A DNA stretch of 64,000 bases from Streptomyces sp. NBC_00287 (GCF_036173105.1 NZ_CP108053.1:4154001-4218000), one strand, 5' to 3'; shown: positions 8,607 to 16,751, counted from the stretch's first letter. Made by a program: numbers and translations. Notes: generated by a model from the letters alone, not told the origin.

Positions 8607-8624
8607 CTATACGAGGCCTATACG
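8607..8624 (-). promoter_or_regulatory. Direct repeat CGTATAG-N4-CGTATAG upstream of the PKS operon
   Basis: Read on the minus strand the sequence is CGTATAG GCCT CGTATAG, an 11-bp period, preceded by C. It lies 84 bp before the ACP start in an otherwise GC-rich leader. The same arrangement occurs at 47715-47732 before the NRPS operon. It may be an activator site (heptads with 11-bp period are the hallmark of SARP-type regulators) or two overlapping -10-like elements. Confidence 0.6.
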
Positions 8625-8664
8625 GTGTCTTCGCGAGGCGGGCGCCGGGGCATCGCCAGTACGG

Positions 8665-9723
8665 CTACACAGCCGTACTGCTGCTCTCCGGCTCCGCGCC
8701 CTCCAGCCAGCCGAGCTGCGCGGCCCGCAGCCCCGCCTGGAAGCGGCTGCGGGCGCCGAGCCGTCCCATTAGCTCGGCGGTGATACGCCGGCCTGTGCGC
8801 ACCGAGACGCCGAGCTTGCGGGCCACCACCTCATCGGTGAGCCCTTCACCGAGCAACCGCAGCACGGCCTGCTCCTGACCGGACAGCTCCTCGCCACCAC
8901 GGTCGCGCGGTTGCGGCCGCCCTCCGCTGAAGGGCAGCGCGTTCTCCCACACCCGCTCGAAGAGCTCGTTCAGGATCGTGATGATCCCCTGCCCGTGCAG
9001 CACGAGCGCCCCCGCCGCCGACGCGTCGGGATCGATGGGCAGCACCGCGCGCGTGCGGTCGAACACCAGCATCCGCGACGGCAACGACGCCGTCGTCCGC
9101 ACCTGGTCACCGTGCGCGTGCAGCCAGCGCAGATGCTCGACCGTCGCGGGGTCGTTGTACACGCTGTCCAGGTAAATGCTGCGCATCACCACGCCCCGCT
9201 TGGCGAGCTTCTCGCACAACGGCCGGCTCGCCTCCCGGCTGGCCTCTGTCTGTGGCCCACCTGTGGCAAAAGCGAGAAGCTCCTTTTCGCATTCCTGGGT
9301 GAATTCCTCGATGCGGGTTCGGATCTCGTCGATTCCGATGAGCCGCTCGATGACGGTGTTGCGCTGCCGTTGCTGGGCCGCGGTGTACTCGTCGATGAAC
9401 CGGGCCACTTCGATACGCGCCTCAGCTATCCGCTTCTGCCGTTCCAGGAATTCGTTCTCCTGGCGGGTGAGAAGTGCCTGCAGGCCGACCTCGGGGCTCA
9501 CGACGCGCAATTCGCCGGGTGCGTCCCAGGACGGCTTGATGAGCGCGAGTCGTACACATTCGTCAAGGGCCGATCTGACCAGCTCGGGCTGCCAGCCCAG
9601 GCTCGCCACCAGATCGTCAAGGCTGAAATCCGGCCTCTTCAGCATGGCCCGGTAGACCTCGGCCGCATGGGCCCCCAACCCCAGCGGTTCCAGCACGCGC
9701 GCCCCCTCGCCTCCGTGATGCAC
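8665..9723 (-). CDS. TrmB-like/LuxR-type transcriptional regulator
   Basis: 352 residues. The N-terminal 70 resemble a TrmB-type winged helix (AEVYRAMLKRPDFSLDDL), followed by a coiled-coil-like helix rich in Glu/Arg (residues about 85-140) and a middle domain of the kind found in Streptomyces cluster-linked regulators. The C-terminus is a LuxR-type helix-turn-helix (LSGQEQAVLRLLGEG, then KLGVSVRTGRRITAELMGRLGA). The start is GTG 9723. It lies directly upstream of the PKS operon on the same strand and downstream of a small exported peptide gene, so control of the PKS operon, possibly in response to the peptide, is inferred. No in-frame TTA codon was seen. Confidence 0.85.
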   Translation of the reverse strand: MHHGGEGARVLEPLGLGAHAAEVYRAMLKRPDFSLDDLVASLGWQPELVRSALDECVRLALIKPSWDAPGELRVVSPEVGLQALLTRQENEFLERQKRIAEARIEVARFIDEYTAAQQRQRNTVIERLIGIDEIRTRIEEFTQECEKELLAFATGGPQTEASREASRPLCEKLAKRGVVMRSIYLDSVYNDPATVEHLRWLHAHGDQVRTTASLPSRMLVFDRTRAVLPIDPDASAAGALVLHGQGIITILNELFERVWENALPFSGGRPQPRDRGGEELSGQEQAVLRLLGEGLTDEVVARKLGVSVRTGRRITAELMGRLGARSRFQAGLRAAQLGWLEGAEPESSSTAV

Positions 9724-9797
9724 CCGTCAGGTCTCGGCCAATTATGTGGAGGGAGAAACGGTTCCGCAATGAATGCGTGATCAAACTGGGGAGTAAC

Positions 9798-9828
9798 AAA
9801 GGGCCCACCCCTGAGGGGTGGGCCCTTT
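9798..9828. terminator. Strong bidirectional terminator hairpin
   Basis: GGGCCCACCCC pairs perfectly with GGGGTGGGCCC around a TGA loop (9801-9825), flanked by AAA and TTT. It separates the peptide gene (9871-10047) from the regulator gene downstream of it on the minus strand, so the peptide is transcribed as its own short message. Confidence 0.85.
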
Positions 9829-9870
9829 TCGGACAAGTTTGGCCGAAAGCTTGCTCGACCGGGGAGAAAA

Positions 9871-10047
9871 TCAGCCCCAAATGGGGTCTGCTACCTGGGT
9901 CTCGGGCGCCGCCCCCCAGATCGGGTCCTTGTACTCGGCGACCGCCGTGACCCCGCCCGCGGTCACGTCCGACGCGCTCTCCACACCGACGCCGGCGAGG
10001 ACGAGACCCAGAGCGACGACCGTGGCGCGCAGCAGATTCTTGCCCAT
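9871..10047 (-). CDS. Small exported peptide with duplicated DPIWG C-terminal motif
   Basis: 58 residues starting at ATG 10047 with a good GAGGGGG ribosome site. A basic start (MGKNLLRA) is followed by a hydrophobic segment (VVALGLVLAGVGV), i.e. a signal peptide. The short mature part contains YKDPIWG and ends ADPIWG, so the same five residues occur twice, ten residues apart and exactly at the C-terminus. I know no family for it. Its position upstream of a TrmB/LuxR-type regulator, with its own terminator, fits a secreted signalling peptide; a RiPP precursor or a cell-surface peptide are alternatives. No processing or modifying enzyme is adjacent. Confidence 0.65.
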   Translation of the reverse strand: MGKNLLRATVVALGLVLAGVGVESASDVTAGGVTAVAEYKDPIWGAAPETQVADPIWG

Positions 10048-10064
10048 GAAAATAATTCCCCCTC

Positions 10065-10079
10065 GGAATTACGAATTCC
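10065..10079. promoter_or_regulatory. Inverted repeat before the peptide gene
   Basis: GGAATT-ACG-AATTCC lies 18-32 bp upstream of the peptide start, and another AATTCC copy sits at 10053-10058. The AT-rich palindrome stands out in this GC-rich genome and overlaps the leader, so it may be an operator or an mRNA hairpin. Confidence 0.4.
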
Positions 10080-10385
10080 CCATTTAGTTTCCCGGTCAAC
10101 TCCCCGTCGCCCGGTGATTAAATTCTGGAGGAGCACCCCACGGATATCCAGGAAAAAGGAATGCAGGGACCTGCGCTGGCAGGGTGCTGACAGCGGAACC
10201 GCACGTCCCACTTGCCGCGGCAGCGCCCTGAGCTGCACCGCGGCCCACCACACACCCCTCGGCGGGCTCCGCCCCTTGCCGGGGCACCGGACGCGCCCGC
10301 GCATCCTCGGTGAGCGGTGCAGCATGATGCCATCTGACACCACGTCAGCCGAGCGCCTGTTCCGGTCCGTGTGAGGGCAAAACAA
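10080..10385. other. Intergenic region without a supportable gene
   Basis: Between the peptide gene and tRNA-Ala. A possible plus-strand reading frame at 10114-10374 has poor codon character and no ribosome site and was not accepted. A TTGACC on the minus strand (10094-10099) could be a -35 element for the peptide gene, but I see no well-placed -10. Confidence 0.4.
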
Positions 10386-10419
10386 AGATCCCGCCCGATC
10401 AACCGATCGGACGGGATCT
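10386..10419 (-). terminator. Terminator hairpin downstream of tRNA-Ala
   Basis: AGATCCCG..CCGATC pairs with GATCGG..CGGGATCT around AACC, about 40 bp beyond the 3' end of the tRNA gene, in the right place to end its transcript. Confidence 0.7.
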
Positions 10420-10457
10420 CATCAACTGCCCTGATTCCTCAAGGACAGTTGTTGCGG

Positions 10458-10531
10458 TGGACCTGAGGGGATTTGAACCCCTGGCCCCCTCGATGCGAAC
10501 GAGGTGCGCTACCGGACTGCGCCACAGGCCC
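10458..10531 (-). tRNA. tRNA-Ala (anticodon CGC)
   Basis: On the minus strand the gene folds as a 74-nt cloverleaf: acceptor GGGCCTG with CAGGTCC, anticodon arm CCTCG-TTCGCAT-CGAGG giving CGC, and a T arm with GGTTCAAATCC. The CCA end is not encoded. It marks the border between the PKS block and the conserved core. Confidence 0.95.
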
Positions 10532-10600
10532 TTGCAACGAGTGAAACTCTAGCATCCCGATCCGCCCGCCTGGAAATCCGTTCCCCCCGGGCCGGCCCGC

Positions 10601-11851
10601 CTACTCGTTGGCCGCCCGCGGCCGCCCGCCGTCCTCGTACTGGTCGAACAACGGCGTGCGTCCGCGCTCACGTGCCCGCCGGGCGGACGCGGCCCGGCGG
10701 GCGTCACTGCGCCCGCCGCCGTCCGCCCTGTCCTCATCACCGTCGTCCGCTTCCGTCGGCTCGCCCGCGGCGGCGCGGGACTCCGCCTCCTGCTCCGGCG
10801 CGACGGCACTGGAGCGCGCCGAGCTCCACGCGTCCGGCGCCCCCAGATCCACATCCGACGTGGCCCGTGGCGCGACCGGAGCGGTCACATACGTCGGCAA
10901 CGGCACCGGCACCGGATCCCAGCTGTCGCCCTGCCCCGGCCGCCGCTGACGCTCGCGCTGCTGATCGACCCACTCGGCGTGGTCCGTCTGCTCGACGAGC
11001 GCCCGCCGGTCCGCGGCGAGCGCCGACAGCCCCGGGTCGGTCTGCGATCCGGGGCCTTCGTGGGGCTCCTCTGCGTCCGCGCCGGCGTCAGCAGCCACGC
11101 GCCGACGCGACTGGCGCGCGCGCTCCCTGAGCCGCTGCGCGGCGACTTCGGCACGGCGGCGGTCCATCTGGTACGCGAAGCGGCGGCGCTCCTGGGAGCG
11201 CAGGTAGGCGATGTACGCGCTGAGCAGTACGGCGGGCACACCGGGCGCCCACAGGAAGGCGAGCCCCCCGACGGCGGCGACGACCGCGCCGAGCGTGAAG
11301 GCGATGAAGAGCACCACGGTGGTGCGCCGACGGCGCGCGAGCACCTTCGTGCGCCGGGCGCGCGCGGCGGCGGCCTCCGCGGCGGCTGTGGGGGGCGTGC
11401 GCCGTGCGGCCGGGGCCGGTTGCTGCGCCGCCTGCGCCTTCTGTGCTTTCTGTGCCTTCTGTGCTTTCCGCTCGGGCGCGGGTTCGGGCGCCGGCGCGGA
11501 CGCCTGTGCGCGCGCCGGTTCGGAGCGCTCCTGCTCCTCCGCGCGCGTGGGCACAACCGCCTGCGCCTGTGGGCGCGTCGGGGGCATGGCGAAGGCCCGG
11601 ACGTCCACCGATGCGGTGACGCCGTCCGGGTCGTCGGCGCTGGGCTCCCCCTCGTCGGTGGAGCGCGCCCGCAGGTCCTTGGCGTACCGGCGCTCCATCC
11701 CCGCCCGTCCGGACAGCAACCGGATGGCTGTGCTGAAGCGTTCCGTCGGACGGGCCTCGTTCAGCTCGTCCTGCCTACGGAGCCACATCGGCACCAAGTA
11801 GGCGGCCCAGGCCCCGACAATGACTGCGTAGATGAGGCCGCTGCTGCTCAC
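10601..11851 (-). CDS. glpR: GlpR, membrane receptor of gephyrin-like Glp
   Basis: 416 residues, GTG start. One N-terminal membrane segment (LIYAVIVGAWAAYLVPMWL) is followed by a charged, low-complexity region. It includes a tandem run of four KAQ units, about residues 130-145. Two more membrane segments follow at about 180-225, then a long hydrophilic tail. The topology and the place next to rimJ-mog-moaC-glp match actinobacterial GlpR, which binds the MoeA-like Glp at the septum together with FtsZ/SepF (known from Corynebacterium). The KAQ run is encoded by a short DNA repeat at about 11430-11470 and may vary in length. Confidence 0.8.
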   Translation of the reverse strand: MSSSGLIYAVIVGAWAAYLVPMWLRRQDELNEARPTERFSTAIRLLSGRAGMERRYAKDLRARSTDEGEPSADDPDGVTASVDVRAFAMPPTRPQAQAVVPTRAEEQERSEPARAQASAPAPEPAPERKAQKAQKAQKAQAAQQPAPAARRTPPTAAAEAAAARARRTKVLARRRRTTVVLFIAFTLGAVVAAVGGLAFLWAPGVPAVLLSAYIAYLRSQERRRFAYQMDRRRAEVAAQRLRERARQSRRRVAADAGADAEEPHEGPGSQTDPGLSALAADRRALVEQTDHAEWVDQQRERQRRPGQGDSWDPVPVPLPTYVTAPVAPRATSDVDLGAPDAWSSARSSAVAPEQEAESRAAAGEPTEADDGDEDRADGGGRSDARRAASARRARERGRTPLFDQYEDGGRPRAANE

Positions 11852-12027
11852 GCCTCACACGGTAGAGGGGTTTGCGTGAGGCCATCTGCCAATTGAGCCG
11901 GTGTGTCGCACGATCTGGCTGATATTTCGAAATTTTTTTGTGACCGATGCGATCAGCAGGCCGCAGAGGATGCGAATTCTGGGCTTCAAGACGGTCGCGA
12001 GGCGATCAATTTCGAACATTTATTCAA

Positions 12028-12663
12028 TTACCCGGGCTGGGCGGGGTTCCCCCCGGAGTGTGCCCGGTGCCAGCGGTTCAGCAACCCGTCGGGCACCTCT
12101 TCCGCCGTGAGCGCGAAGACGAGATGGTCGCGCCAGGCCCCGTCGATGTGGAGATAACGGGGCCGCAGCCCCTCGTCGCGGAATCCGAGTTTCTCCACCA
12201 CCCGGCGGCTCGGCGCGTTCTCCGGGCGAATGCAGACCTCGATGCGGTGCAGTCCGACGGTGCGGAAACAGTGGTCCACGACGAGCGCCACGGCCGTCGG
12301 CATCACCCCACGGCCGGCCACCGCCTCGTCCACCCAATAACCGACGTGCCCCGAGCACATCGAGCCCCAGGTGATCCCGGCGACCGTCAACTGCCCCACC
12401 AGCCGCCCCTGGTACTCGATGACGAACGGCAGCATGCGGCCCGCGTTCGCCTCGGAGCGCAGATGCCGGACCATCTGGCGGTAGGTCGGCCGGTGCGCGA
12501 TCGGCCCGCTGGGCGTGGGCGGCGGAATGGTGGCCTCCCAGGGGCGCAGCCAGTCCCGGTTGCGCCGGTTGACCTCGCGCCAGGCCCGCTGGTCGCGCAG
12601 CTTTATCGGCCGGAGGACGACATCGCCGTCCGCCAGTACGACGGGCCAGGATGGGCTGTTCAG
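12028..12663 (-). CDS. RimJ-type GNAT N-acetyltransferase
   Basis: 211 residues when started at CTG 12663. The GNAT core is clear: GHVGYWVDEAVAGRGVMPTA (acetyl-CoA loop) and VCIRPENAPSRRVVEKLGF, as in RimJ/RimL-like enzymes that acetylate protein N-termini. No ATG, GTG or TTG exists in frame upstream of residue 64, yet the frame stays coding and conserved (PVVLADGDVVLRPIKLRDQR). The CTG overlaps the mog stop as CTGA, with GGGGG eight bases upstream, exactly like the ATGA/GTGA junctions of neighbouring genes. Starting at ATG 12474 would cut off the first strand of the fold. Confidence 0.85.
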   Translation of the reverse strand: MNSPSWPVVLADGDVVLRPIKLRDQRAWREVNRRNRDWLRPWEATIPPPTPSGPIAHRPTYRQMVRHLRSEANAGRMLPFVIEYQGRLVGQLTVAGITWGSMCSGHVGYWVDEAVAGRGVMPTAVALVVDHCFRTVGLHRIEVCIRPENAPSRRVVEKLGFRDEGLRPRYLHIDGAWRDHLVFALTAEEVPDGLLNRWHRAHSGGNPAQPG

Positions 12664-13175
12664 CTCGCACCCCCACTGCCTGCGCCGGGTCTGGGGTGAT
12701 CGCCGCCGCGGACTTGGTCGACGGCGTGGACCAGCAGGGCCTCCAGGACGGCGAGACCGTCCTTCACCCCGCCGGTAGAACCCGGCAGATTGACGATCAG
12801 CGTGCTGCCCGCCACCCCGGCCAGTCCCCGGGAGAGCGCGGCGGTCGGCACCTTCTCCCGTCCGAACGCCCTGATGGCCTCCGCGATGCCCGGCACCTCG
12901 TAGTCGATCACCTTGCGGGTCGCCTCGGGCGTGCGGTCGGTCGGCGAGATGCCGGTGCCGCCGGTGGTGACGACGACGTCGTACCCGGCGTCCACGGCGG
13001 CGCGCAGCGCGGCCTCCACGGGGTCGCCGTCGGGGACGACCTGCGGCCCCTCGACGGTGAAACCGAAGCTCTTCAGCCCGTCGGCGATCAGCGGGCCGCC
13101 CTTGTCCTCGTAGACGCCCGCGGCGGCGCGGTTGGAGGCGGTCACGACCAGGGCGCGGCGGGTCCCGGCGCTCAC
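12660..13175 (-). CDS. mog: Molybdopterin adenylyltransferase-like protein (MogA/MoaB family)
   Basis: 171 residues. It has the family's central motif VVTTGGTGISPTDRTPEAT and an N-terminal strand ALVVTASNRAAAG. It activates molybdopterin by adenylylation before metal insertion, or is a MoaB relative. GTG 13175 overlaps the moaC stop (GTGA), so the two are coupled; a longer reading frame upstream covers moaC and is rejected. C-terminal residues end at 12660, overlapping the acetyltransferase start. Confidence 0.9.
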   Translation of the reverse strand: MSAGTRRALVVTASNRAAAGVYEDKGGPLIADGLKSFGFTVEGPQVVPDGDPVEAALRAAVDAGYDVVVTTGGTGISPTDRTPEATRKVIDYEVPGIAEAIRAFGREKVPTAALSRGLAGVAGSTLIVNLPGSTGGVKDGLAVLEALLVHAVDQVRGGDHPRPGAGSGGAS

Positions 13176-13651
13176 GCCCGGCTCCAGTCGCCCGACTTGC
13201 CGCCCGTCTTCTCCTCCACCCGTACGTCGGTGATGACCGCTCCCTTGTCGACTGCCTTGACCATGTCGATCACGGTGAGCGCGGCGACGGAGACCGCGGT
13301 GAGGGCCTCCATCTCGACGCCCGTGCGGTCCGTGGTCTTGACGGTGGCCTGGATCTCCACGGCGTCGTCCGCGACCGACAGATCCAGTTTCACACCCGAC
13401 ACCGACAATGGGTGGCACAGCGGGATCAGGTCCGGGGTGCGCTTGGCGCCCATGATGCCCGCGATCCGTGCCGTGGCCAGCGCGTCGCCCTTGGGGACGC
13501 CCTCGCCGCGCAGCAGCTCGATCACGCGGGGCGAGACCAGGACGCGCCCGCTCGCGCGGGCGGTGCGCGCCGTCACGTCCTTCTCCGATACGTCGACCAT
13601 GCGGGCCGCGCCCGCCTCGTCGATGTGCGTCAGTCGGTCCTGCGTACTCAT
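13172..13651 (-). CDS. moaC: Cyclic pyranopterin monophosphate synthase MoaC
   Basis: 159 residues, normal for MoaC. Visible motifs are MVDVSEKDVTARTA at the start, IPLCHPLSVSG in the middle, and GVEMEALTAVSVAALTVIDM toward the end, which carry the conserved active-site residues of the family. It converts the rearranged GTP product into cyclic pyranopterin in molybdenum cofactor synthesis. ATG 13651 was chosen over the longer frame because it begins the conserved region; it is coupled to mog downstream. Confidence 0.95.
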   Translation of the reverse strand: MSTQDRLTHIDEAGAARMVDVSEKDVTARTARASGRVLVSPRVIELLRGEGVPKGDALATARIAGIMGAKRTPDLIPLCHPLSVSGVKLDLSVADDAVEIQATVKTTDRTGVEMEALTAVSVAALTVIDMVKAVDKGAVITDVRVEEKTGGKSGDWSRA

Positions 13652-13780
13652 GCTGTGTGGCGCTCCCGGTCCGGGCCCGTAGCGGTGCGGCGCTGGGCCT
13701 GCTGTGCGCGACACGGTACCGCCAAGTCGGCGCGCGCACCGGAGCAGGACCGGCCTGCGGACCGGCACACGCGCGTGCGC

Positions 13781-15103
13781 TCAGCCGAGCAGCACGACCT
13801 CGACCTCGGCGCCGGGCTCGACGGACTCGGTGTCCTCGGGGACGACGATCAGCGCGTCGGCCTGCGCGAGGGCGGCGACCAGGTGCGATCCGGCGCCGCC
13901 GACCGGGGTCACGGCGCCGTCGGCGTATGCCCCGCGCAGGAACTGCCGACGCCCCTTCGGCGAGGTCAGCGCCTTGTCCGCCGTGAGGGTCGCGGTCGTG
14001 CGCGGCCGGTGGACGTCCTCCAGGCCCATGAGCGTGCGGATCGCGGGGCGCACGAACAGCTCGAAGGAGACGTACGACGACACCGGGTTGCCGGGGAGAG
14101 CCAGCAGAGGCGTGTGGTCGGGGCCGATGGAGCCGAAGCCCTGGGGCTTGCCGGGCTGCATGGCGAGCTTGCGGAAGTCGATGCCGCTGCCCGCCTCGTC
14201 CTCGTCGGCGACCGACTGCAGCGCCTCCTTGACGACGTCGTACGCGCCGACGCTCACGCCGCCGGTGGTGACCATGAGGTCGGCGCGCACCAGCTGGTCC
14301 TCGATGGTGGAGCGCAGCGTCTCGGCATCGTCGGCGACGGCGCCCACGCGGTAGGCGATGGCGCCGGCGTCCCGGGCGGCCGCGGTGAGGGCGAAGCTGT
14401 TGGAGTCGTAGATCTGGCCGCTGCGCAACTGCTCGTCGGGCTGGACGAGTTCGCTGCCGGTGGACATCACGACCACGCGCGGGCGCGGGCGTACGCGTAC
14501 GGTGCCGCGGCCGATCGCAGCGAGCAGGGCGATCTGCGGCGGGCCGAGGACAGTGCCGGCGTCCAGGGCGCGGTCACCGGCCTTCACGTCGCTGCCCTTG
14601 GCGCGCACGTGCGCGCGTGCCTCTGCGGGCCGGTACACGTGCACATGCCCGGAGGCGCCCTCGGGGGCGAGGCTGCGGGCGCGCATCCCGGCCACCGGGC
14701 CCTCGCCGAGGCCGCCGTCGGTCCATTCGACGGGTACGACCGTTTCCGCGCCCGGCGGCAGCGGGGCACCGGTCATGATGCGGGCGGCCTGGCCGGGGCC
14801 CACCTGCAGCAGCTCCGCCTGGCCCGCGGCAACGTCCCCGACGACCTCCAGGACCGCCGGGAACTCCTCGCTCGCGCCCGCGACATCGGCGACCCGCACC
14901 GCGTACCCGTCCATGGAGCTGTTGTCGAACGGCGGCAGGGACACCGGCACCGTGACGTCCTCGACCAGGACGCAGCCCTGGGCGTCGAGGAGTTGCAGCT
15001 CGATGGGTTCGAGGGGGCGGACGGTCGCGAGGATGTCCTCCAGGTGTTCGTCCACCGACCAGAGGTGGTCCCGGCCGGTGGTGCGGGGCGCGGCGCTGCT
15101 CAA
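13781..15103 (-). CDS. glp: Gephyrin-like molybdotransferase Glp (MoeA family)
   Basis: 440 residues with the MoeA domain order. The N-terminal part contains PPFDNSSMDGYAVR, then MTGAPLPPGAETVVP, a MogA-like domain (TTGGVSVGAYDVVKEAL), and a C-terminal beta domain. MoeA proteins insert molybdate into adenylylated molybdopterin. In actinobacteria the homologue called Glp also binds FtsZ at the septum with GlpR, and the glpR gene lies in the same group here. It starts five bases after the galU stop and probably belongs to one operon with galU and moaC. Confidence 0.92.
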   Translation of the reverse strand: MSSAAPRTTGRDHLWSVDEHLEDILATVRPLEPIELQLLDAQGCVLVEDVTVPVSLPPFDNSSMDGYAVRVADVAGASEEFPAVLEVVGDVAAGQAELLQVGPGQAARIMTGAPLPPGAETVVPVEWTDGGLGEGPVAGMRARSLAPEGASGHVHVYRPAEARAHVRAKGSDVKAGDRALDAGTVLGPPQIALLAAIGRGTVRVRPRPRVVVMSTGSELVQPDEQLRSGQIYDSNSFALTAAARDAGAIAYRVGAVADDAETLRSTIEDQLVRADLMVTTGGVSVGAYDVVKEALQSVADEDEAGSGIDFRKLAMQPGKPQGFGSIGPDHTPLLALPGNPVSSYVSFELFVRPAIRTLMGLEDVHRPRTTATLTADKALTSPKGRRQFLRGAYADGAVTPVGGAGSHLVAALAQADALIVVPEDTESVEPGAEVEVVLLG

Positions 15104-15108
15104 AGTGG

Positions 15109-16011
15109 CTACATCTCCTCGGCTACGTAACTGCGAAGCCAGGTCCGGAAGTCCGGGCCCAGGTCTTCACGTTCGCATGCGAGTCTGACAATGGCACGCA
15201 GGTAGTCGCCACGGTCACCGGTGTCATAGCGGCGGCCCTTGAAGACGACGCCGTGCACCGGGCCGCCCACCTTCTCGTCCTCGGCGAGCTGCTGGAGGGC
15301 ATCGGTGAGCTGGATCTCGCCGCCGCGACCGGGTTCGGTCTTGCGCAGTATGTCGAAGATGTGCGGGTCGAGGACGTAGCGGCCGATGATCGCGTAGTTC
15401 GACGGGGCGTCCGCGGCGTCGGGCTTCTCCACCATGCCGGTCACCTTGACGACGTCGCCGTCCTCGGTGGGCTCCACGGCCGCACAGCCGTAGAGGTGGA
15501 TCTGCTCCGGCGCGACCTCCATGAGCGCGATGACGCTGCCGCCGCGCTGCTCCTGGACCTCGACCATGCGCTTGAGCAGCGGGTCGCGCGGGTCGATGAG
15601 GTCGTCGCCGAGGAGCACGGCGAAGGGCTCGTGGCCGACGTGCGGGGCCGCGCACAGCACCGCGTGGCCGAGTCCCTTGGGGTCGCCCTGGCGCACGTAG
15701 TGCATGGTGGCGAGGTCGCTGGACTCCTGCACCTTGGCGAGCCGGCTGGCGTCGCCCTTCTTCTGAAGGGCCGATTCCAGCTCGTAGTTGCGGTCGAAGT
15801 GGTCCTCAAGGGGGCGCTTGTTGCGACCTGTGATCATGAGGACGTCGTCGAGGCCCGCGGAGACGGCCTCCTCGACCACATACTGGATCGCCGGCTTGTC
15901 GACGACCGGCAGCATCTCCTTGGGAGTGGCCTTGGTGGCCGGCAGGAACCGGGTGCCGAGACCTGCTGCGGGAATGACAGCCTTGCTGATCCGAGGGTGC
16001 GACTGAGTCAT
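15109..16011 (-). CDS. galU: UTP--glucose-1-phosphate uridylyltransferase GalU
   Basis: 300 residues with the nucleotidyltransferase signature AAGLGTRFLPATKATPKEML and the family segments HAVLCA, LLGDDLI and GEIQLTDAL. It makes UDP-glucose for cell-wall and glycan synthesis in the cytoplasm. The ATG at 16011 has a clear divergent spacer to the 5-FCL gene. It is the first gene of the leftward galU-glp-moaC-mog-rimJ group. Confidence 0.95.
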   Translation of the reverse strand: MTQSHPRISKAVIPAAGLGTRFLPATKATPKEMLPVVDKPAIQYVVEEAVSAGLDDVLMITGRNKRPLEDHFDRNYELESALQKKGDASRLAKVQESSDLATMHYVRQGDPKGLGHAVLCAAPHVGHEPFAVLLGDDLIDPRDPLLKRMVEVQEQRGGSVIALMEVAPEQIHLYGCAAVEPTEDGDVVKVTGMVEKPDAADAPSNYAIIGRYVLDPHIFDILRKTEPGRGGEIQLTDALQQLAEDEKVGGPVHGVVFKGRRYDTGDRGDYLRAIVRLACEREDLGPDFRTWLRSYVAEEM

Positions 16012-16104
16012 GCCCGCAACCTTATCCGGTGCCTTTGTAGGGAATCTGTGGCTCCGGTTAATTGGCTCTCATATGAGCGTATTGAAAGGGTACGGGTACG
16101 ACCT

Positions 16105-16725
16105 TTGAGTCACATCGGACGTCCGGCTGAGCCTGACAAGCGAACGTTTCGGCGAGAGTTCCTCGCGGCGAGGAACAGGTTGACGGCTGATGACGTGCGG
16201 GAATCCGGGGTCGCGCTGGCGGGGCGCGCGCTGGAGCTGCCCGAACTGGCGCGGGCGCGCACGGTGGCGGCGTACGTATCCGTGGGGAGCGAACCGGGCA
16301 CGCTCGCGCTGCTGGACGCGCTGCGCGCGCGGGGCGTGCGCGTCCTGCTCCCCGCGCTCCTGCCCGACAACGACCTCGACTGGGGCGCCTACACCGGCGA
16401 GGGCTCCCTCGCGCAGGTCCAACACGGCGGAAAGATGGCCCTCTTCGAGCCCGTCGGCGAACGCCTCGGACCGGACGCCGTGACCACCGCCGACGTGGTG
16501 CTGCTGCCCGGCCTCGCCGTGGACGCGCGCGGCATGCGCCTGGGGCGCGGCGGGGGCTCGTACGACCGCGTGCTCGCACGCCTGGAACGCGCGGACGCAC
16601 ACCCCGCGCTGGTGGTGCTGCTGTACGACGCGGAGGTCGTCGAGCGCGTCCCGGCCGAGGCGCACGACCGGCCGGTGCACGCGGTGGTGACGCCGTCGGG
16701 CGTGCGCCGCTTCCGTGCGGACTGA
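16105..16725 (+). CDS. 5-formyltetrahydrofolate cyclo-ligase
   Basis: 206 residues. The family pattern is visible: basic start (PDKRTFRREFLAARNRL), VAAYVSVGSEPGT, then LPGLAVDARGMRLGRGGGSYDR, the nucleotide-binding signature. It turns 5-formyl-THF into 5,10-methenyl-THF using ATP. The start is TTG 16105, chosen because conservation begins there; GTG 16048 in the same frame has a fair ribosome site and would add 19 residues. It is divergent from galU and ends before a perfect palindromic terminator. Confidence 0.88.
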   Translation: MSHIGRPAEPDKRTFRREFLAARNRLTADDVRESGVALAGRALELPELARARTVAAYVSVGSEPGTLALLDALRARGVRVLLPALLPDNDLDWGAYTGEGSLAQVQHGGKMALFEPVGERLGPDAVTTADVVLLPGLAVDARGMRLGRGGGSYDRVLARLERADAHPALVVLLYDAEVVERVPAEAHDRPVHAVVTPSGVRRFRAD

Positions 16726-16751
16726 GCCCGCTCCCGCGTCCCCGCGCAGAT

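Noticed and set aside
10114-10374. Plus-strand open frame of 86 codons before tRNA-Ala
   Set aside because: No ribosome site, mixed codon third positions, Arg/Cys-rich translation without pattern, and it runs across a leader and terminator region.
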